A stretch of DNA of 8,983 nt from Candidatus Limimorpha equi (lineage in GTDB: Bacteria > Bacteroidota > Bacteroidia > Bacteroidales > F082): NCBI GenBank assembly GCA_018065885.1, contig JAGHSL010000100.1, forward strand, positions 1-8,983, read 5' to 3'. Of the stretch, positions 6,795 to 8,983 are shown piece after piece. A program made the translations under genes and the position numbers. The notes beneath the pieces are model-generated. The model did no database searches, was not told where the DNA came from, and saw only the letters and a program-made list of their open reading frames with translations. The stretch's first letter is position 1. Each line of letters starts with the position of its first letter.

Positions 6795-7319
6795 TTATTG
6801 AATATCTATTATTTTAATCGTGTAAATTAGTGTCGAATAGGCAGGTATCTTGTTATCGTCGCCATGAAGCCCGTAGGCCAAATGCGAAGGAATGATTAAG
6901 GTTGCGATATCGTTTTCATGCAGATATTTCATGGCTTCATCAAGACCTGATTCGACAGTTCCCTCTCCCACTTTGAACACCTTAATTCCCTCATTTTTAG
7001 AAGAATATATCAAATCGCCAGTAATGGAACGCAATTCGTATTCCATGCGAACCATCTGCCCCTCCTGAATCAGCTGTTCGGAACCCTGCTTCAAAATGAC
7101 GTAACGCAATCCCGTTCCCGTTGAAATCATGTTCAGCCCGTGACGGCTCACATAATCCTCAATATCAGCCTCTTCGTCGTTCACCATATAGCGATTGGCT
7201 TTCTCCATGCTTTGTTTCAAAGCATTCGGATCAGTCTTTTGCGGCGCCTCCTGACTATGGTCGCAAGCAAGAAGCACAATAAGGAAACCGAAGAACAAAT
7301 ATTTAATAAATCTATTCAT
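6795..7319 (-). CDS. gldI: GldI-like single-domain FKBP lipoprotein
   Basis: A 174-residue protein started at the ATG 7317-7319; the TTG two codons upstream overlaps the preceding stop. The signal peptide ends IVLLAC, a very good lipobox, with lipid on Cys19 (mature CDHSQ). A helical segment (about 32-62) leads into one FKBP domain (about 66-173) with MEYEL, a VGEG turn, LDEA and IIPSHLAYG. Tyr94 and Tyr149 are kept, but the FDSS aspartate is Tyr105, the pocket Ile is Glu123 and the pocket Trp is Leu126, so catalysis may be weak. Size and layout match the Bacteroidetes GldI family, first known from gliding motility in Flavobacterium. In Bacteroidales, which generally do not glide, the role is more likely general envelope protein folding or secretion. 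The symbol is given by resemblance only. The gene lies 2 nt after the DHH gene. Confidence 0.8.
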   Translation of the reverse strand: MNRFIKYLFFGFLIVLLACDHSQEAPQKTDPNALKQSMEKANRYMVNDEEADIEDYVSRHGLNMISTGTGLRYVILKQGSEQLIQEGQMVRMEYELRSITGDLIYSSKNEGIKVFKVGEGTVESGLDEAMKYLHENDIATLIIPSHLAYGLHGDDNKIPAYSTLIYTIKIIDIQ

Positions 7320-7321
7320 TA

Positions 7322-8335
7322 TCAATAATTTAACATATCCTTATAATCAGGCAACACCGATTTCAGTTTCTCAACCGCTTCCTCAATCGTGCAATCCAAA
7401 GTGCCACCAGCTGCGTTGGTATGTCCACCGCCTTTGAAATGCTTGTTAGAAAGCTCATGCACCGAAAACTCGCCTTTCGAGCGGAACGAGAGCCGTATCT
7501 GTCCCTGCCGTTCGGTTATCAGAACCGACATTTTTATCTTTTTCAGCGATAACGGATAATTCACAATTCCCTCAGTATCACCAACATGATAGTCGAAGGA
7601 GTCAAGTTCGCTCTTACTCAAGGCAATGATGGCAGTAGAATAGTCATCCAAAACCTCCATCTTATTGATAGCATACCCCAACAGGCGCAATCTGCTTTCC
7701 GAGAAAGTATCGTATACCAGACGGTGAATATCATTGTAAGATATTGATTTCTTGACTAATGCGCCGACGATTTCGAAAGTGCGCGGGTGATAGATTGAAT
7801 GTGCAAACGAACCCGTATCGGTCATAATGCCGACCAGCAAATCCGTGGCAATGCTTTCGTCCAAATAGTTCTCGCCGTAATGCAGAATGATTTCGGCCAC
7901 CAATTCTGAAGCGCTCGAGACATTGGTTTCCGACCATCCGCAACAGAACTGGCTCATGTCGGGGTCGCGGTGATGGTCGACCAAAACACGCGGAACACGC
8001 GTCTTTCCAATCTCGTTATGGAGCAATCCGGAACGCGATAAATTGTTGAAATCCTGCATAATAATACACTCAGCAGTCGAAATCCACTCCTGCGCCAGCT
8101 CCGTTTGACTTTCATAAATCAGAATATCGTGCGCTCCAGGCATCCACGACAAGAAACCTGGAAAATCGTTGGGTACCAAAACTTTAGCATCAACACCAAA
8201 CTTCTTGAGGAAAAAACACATCGCCAAAGAAGAACCTATGGCATCGCCGTCTGGATTGACATGAGAAACCACGAGAATCTTCTTAAACGAATGAATTACA
8301 GCATCAAACTGATTATAAAATGATTCCGTTTGCAT
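7322..8335 (-). CDS. nrnA: NrnA-type DHH/DHHA1 phosphoesterase (oligoribonuclease / pAp phosphatase)
   Basis: A 337-residue cytoplasmic protein, the normal length for the NrnA family. The ATG at 8333-8335 is chosen over a TTG four codons upstream that lies in a palindrome next to the promoter. All metal-binding DHH motifs are present: HVNPDGDAIGSS (25-36, Asp29 and Asp31), MQDFNN (93-98, Asp95), VDHH (119-122) and MTDTGSF (171-177, Asp173). The DHHA1 substrate motif GGGHTNAAGG is at 302-311. NrnA enzymes hydrolyse short oligoribonucleotides to mononucleotides, and many also dephosphorylate 3'-phosphoadenosine 5'-phosphate; some relatives act on cyclic-dinucleotide breakdown products. Which substrate dominates here cannot be read from sequence. 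It is the first gene of a five-gene unit whose other members are FKBP lipoproteins. Confidence 0.9.
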   Translation of the reverse strand: MQTESFYNQFDAVIHSFKKILVVSHVNPDGDAIGSSLAMCFFLKKFGVDAKVLVPNDFPGFLSWMPGAHDILIYESQTELAQEWISTAECIIMQDFNNLSRSGLLHNEIGKTRVPRVLVDHHRDPDMSQFCCGWSETNVSSASELVAEIILHYGENYLDESIATDLLVGIMTDTGSFAHSIYHPRTFEIVGALVKKSISYNDIHRLVYDTFSESRLRLLGYAINKMEVLDDYSTAIIALSKSELDSFDYHVGDTEGIVNYPLSLKKIKMSVLITERQGQIRLSFRSKGEFSVHELSNKHFKGGGHTNAAGGTLDCTIEEAVEKLKSVLPDYKDMLNY

Positions 8336-8336
8336 A

Positions 8337-8350
8337 ATTTTGCGCAAAAT
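8337..8350. repeat. 14-bp perfect palindrome in the nrnA leader
   Basis: ATTTTGCGCAAAAT is a perfect palindrome one base upstream of the nrnA ATG. Its 12-bp core, TTTTGCGCAAAA, recurs at 2527-2538 in the other large intergenic region. It could be an operator or a leader hairpin, or partly a by-product of AT-rich promoter sequence. Confidence 0.45.
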
Positions 8351-8357
8351 AAGTGGG

Positions 8358-8365
8358 CAAAATTA
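8358..8365 (-). promoter_or_regulatory. Bacteroidetes -7 element for the nrnA-FKBP operon
   Basis: The minus strand reads TAATTTTG, an exact TAnnTTTG match about 22 nt before the nrnA ATG, giving a leader of roughly 18 nt. The -33 position, with 19-nt spacing, holds only GGTG, so the promoter may be weak or need an activator. Read-through from the XRE gene 71 bp upstream is also possible, since no terminator separates them. Confidence 0.45.
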
Positions 8366-8406
8366 CATAATTTCTCAATAGGTTCACCTTATTATATATA
8401 AAGAAA

Positions 8407-8847
8407 TCACATTGTTTTCGGCTGCAGCACTTCAAAACTGTTGTCGTTATATACCAAAACTATGCTTTTCAGCGACGTTTTTTTTGTTTCACGCTGATTA
8501 TCAGCAGTCGAAGGAATGTCAATATTCCGTGTATCAAACAAGGTGTTGGCAAAATCGTCAGCAGGTGCAGGCTCGTTTTTTCCCTTTTTCTGTTCAACTA
8601 CAGACTCCAAAACGGGATTCTGTTCCTTAAATGGTTCCGACACTGTAACAGGTCCTTTGCCAAAAACAATCCAGTCGAGGTTGTATTCGGGGAAAGTCTC
8701 TTTCAGCTTTTTCACAAACTCCAGACTCGGATTGTTGCGTCCCGCCAAAAGGTGAGAAACATTGGAAGGCTGAATGCCCAACTTCATGGCGAACTCCGTT
8801 GCCGTCAGATTTTTCGCCCTTATGATTTGCTCGATACGTTCTTTCAT
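8407..8847 (-). CDS. XRE-family helix-turn-helix transcriptional regulator
   Basis: A 146-residue protein starting at the ATG 8845-8847. The frame also allows a TTG six codons upstream with a GAGG in front of it, but the family usually begins at MK-RIEQI. Residues 3-63 form a Cro/C1-type helix-turn-helix domain: TEFAMKLGI is the first helix of the motif and QPSNVSHLLAGRNNPS (26-41) the recognition helix and following loop. FPEYNLDWIVFGKGP (52-66) is a common end of this domain in Bacteroidetes. A low-complexity acidic and polar linker (about 67-124) follows. The protein ends in a short strand, SIVLVYNDNSFEVLQP (128-143), that I associate with small Bacteroidales XRE regulators. It is probably a DNA-binding repressor, likely autoregulated through the repeated sites upstream. 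Target genes are unknown; the downstream nrnA-FKBP operon is a candidate by position only. Confidence 0.85.
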   Translation of the reverse strand: MKERIEQIIRAKNLTATEFAMKLGIQPSNVSHLLAGRNNPSLEFVKKLKETFPEYNLDWIVFGKGPVTVSEPFKEQNPVLESVVEQKKGKNEPAPADDFANTLFDTRNIDIPSTADNQRETKKTSLKSIVLVYNDNSFEVLQPKTM

Positions 8848-8886
8848 AGTCACCGAAATTTTCAATTTTACCTCATTTTGAATTTA

Positions 8887-8894
8887 CAAAAGTA
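8887..8894 (-). promoter_or_regulatory. Bacteroidetes -7 element of the XRE regulator gene
   Basis: The minus strand reads TACTTTTG, an exact TAnnTTTG match, with TTTC at 8916-8919 as a near match to the -33 TTTG at 21-bp spacing. Transcription would begin near 8882, leaving a leader of about 35 nt before the ATG at 8847. Confidence 0.55.
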
Positions 8895-8931
8895 AAAAAT
8901 AAATCTTTACAAAATGAAACTTTTTTCGATT

Positions 8932-8939
8932 TACATTTG
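8932..8939 (+). promoter_or_regulatory. Possible divergent rightward -7 element
   Basis: TACATTTG on the plus strand matches TAnnTTTG. TTTA at 8906-8909 is a rough -33 candidate with 22-bp spacing. Any gene it serves would start beyond the right edge. Just downstream, AATAATA (8943-8949) and TATTATT (8953-8959) form a perfect 7-bp inverted repeat with a 3-nt spacer. Confidence 0.35.
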
Positions 8940-8983
8940 TACAATAATAGAATATTATTCATTTCATTATAAAATCACTATAT

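Larger units (their letters stand above)
8883..8943. promoter_or_regulatory. Three evenly spaced TTTAC-N4-GTAAA-like sites, possible operators of the XRE regulator
   Basis: Site 1 (8883-8896) is a perfect inverted repeat, TTTACAAAAGTAAA. Site 2 (8906-8919) is TTTACAAAATGAAA, with one good half. Site 3 (8930-8943) is TTTACATTTGTACA. Starts are 23 and 24 bp apart, roughly two DNA turns. Sites 1 and 3 overlap the leftward and rightward -7 elements, as expected for repressor sites. Part of the likeness could come from the shared TAnnTTTG promoter sequence. Confidence 0.4.

Noticed and set aside
3000..7328. Many plus-strand frames of 60-121 codons across the FKBP operon
   Set aside because: All are shadows of lipoprotein genes with clear signal peptides and FKBP domains on the other strand.
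8335..8347. Longer nrnA start at a TTG (8345-8347)
   Set aside because: It lies in a palindrome between the promoter and a good ATG four codons later, and adds residues not expected in the family.

Overview
The window looks like chromosomal DNA from a member of the Bacteroidales. Three things point there: promoter elements of the Bacteroidetes TAnnTTTG type, several lipoproteins with short signal peptides followed by CQ, CG or CD, and protein families typical of that group (a GldI-like FKBP lipoprotein, a short XRE regulator ending in an IVLVYNDNSF-like strand, GT4 enzymes with a YDSHEYFTE motif). I see no insertion sequence, phage gene, CRISPR array, rRNA or tRNA.

Left edge (1-227, + strand): the last 75 codons of an FtsE-type ABC ATPase. 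It converges on a leftward pair of GT-B glycosyltransferases (224-2456, - strand) that overlap each other by 8 bp. The ftsE and glycosyltransferase stop codons share one TTAA.

Middle (2457-2813): a 357-bp intergenic region. It holds a leftward -7 element for the glycosyltransferase pair, a possible rightward -7 element with no long ORF behind it, and two strong hairpins. The hairpin next to the right-hand genes is a good intrinsic terminator for the large operon.

Right two-thirds (2814-8335, - strand): a tight five-gene operon. It starts with an NrnA-type DHH/DHHA1 phosphoesterase, followed by a one-domain GldI-like FKBP lipoprotein and then multidomain FKBP lipoproteins of four, two and three FKBP-like domains. 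Gaps are 2, 3, 29 and 1 nt. By my reading it encodes ten FKBP-like domains, of which only two keep the full canonical prolyl-isomerase signature. The four lipoproteins are probably envelope chaperones or binding scaffolds on the periplasmic or outer-membrane side, while the DHH enzyme is cytoplasmic.

Right edge (8407-8983): a small XRE-family regulator on the - strand. Its upstream region carries a leftward promoter, a possible divergent rightward promoter and three regularly spaced TTTAC-N4-GTAAA-like sites, suggesting autoregulation. It could also read into the DHH-FKBP operon, since no terminator is seen in the 71 bp between them.

Several leftmost possible starts on the minus strand are TTG codons. 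Downstream ATG (or, for one glycosyltransferase, TTG) codons fit the families and promoters better and are used here.
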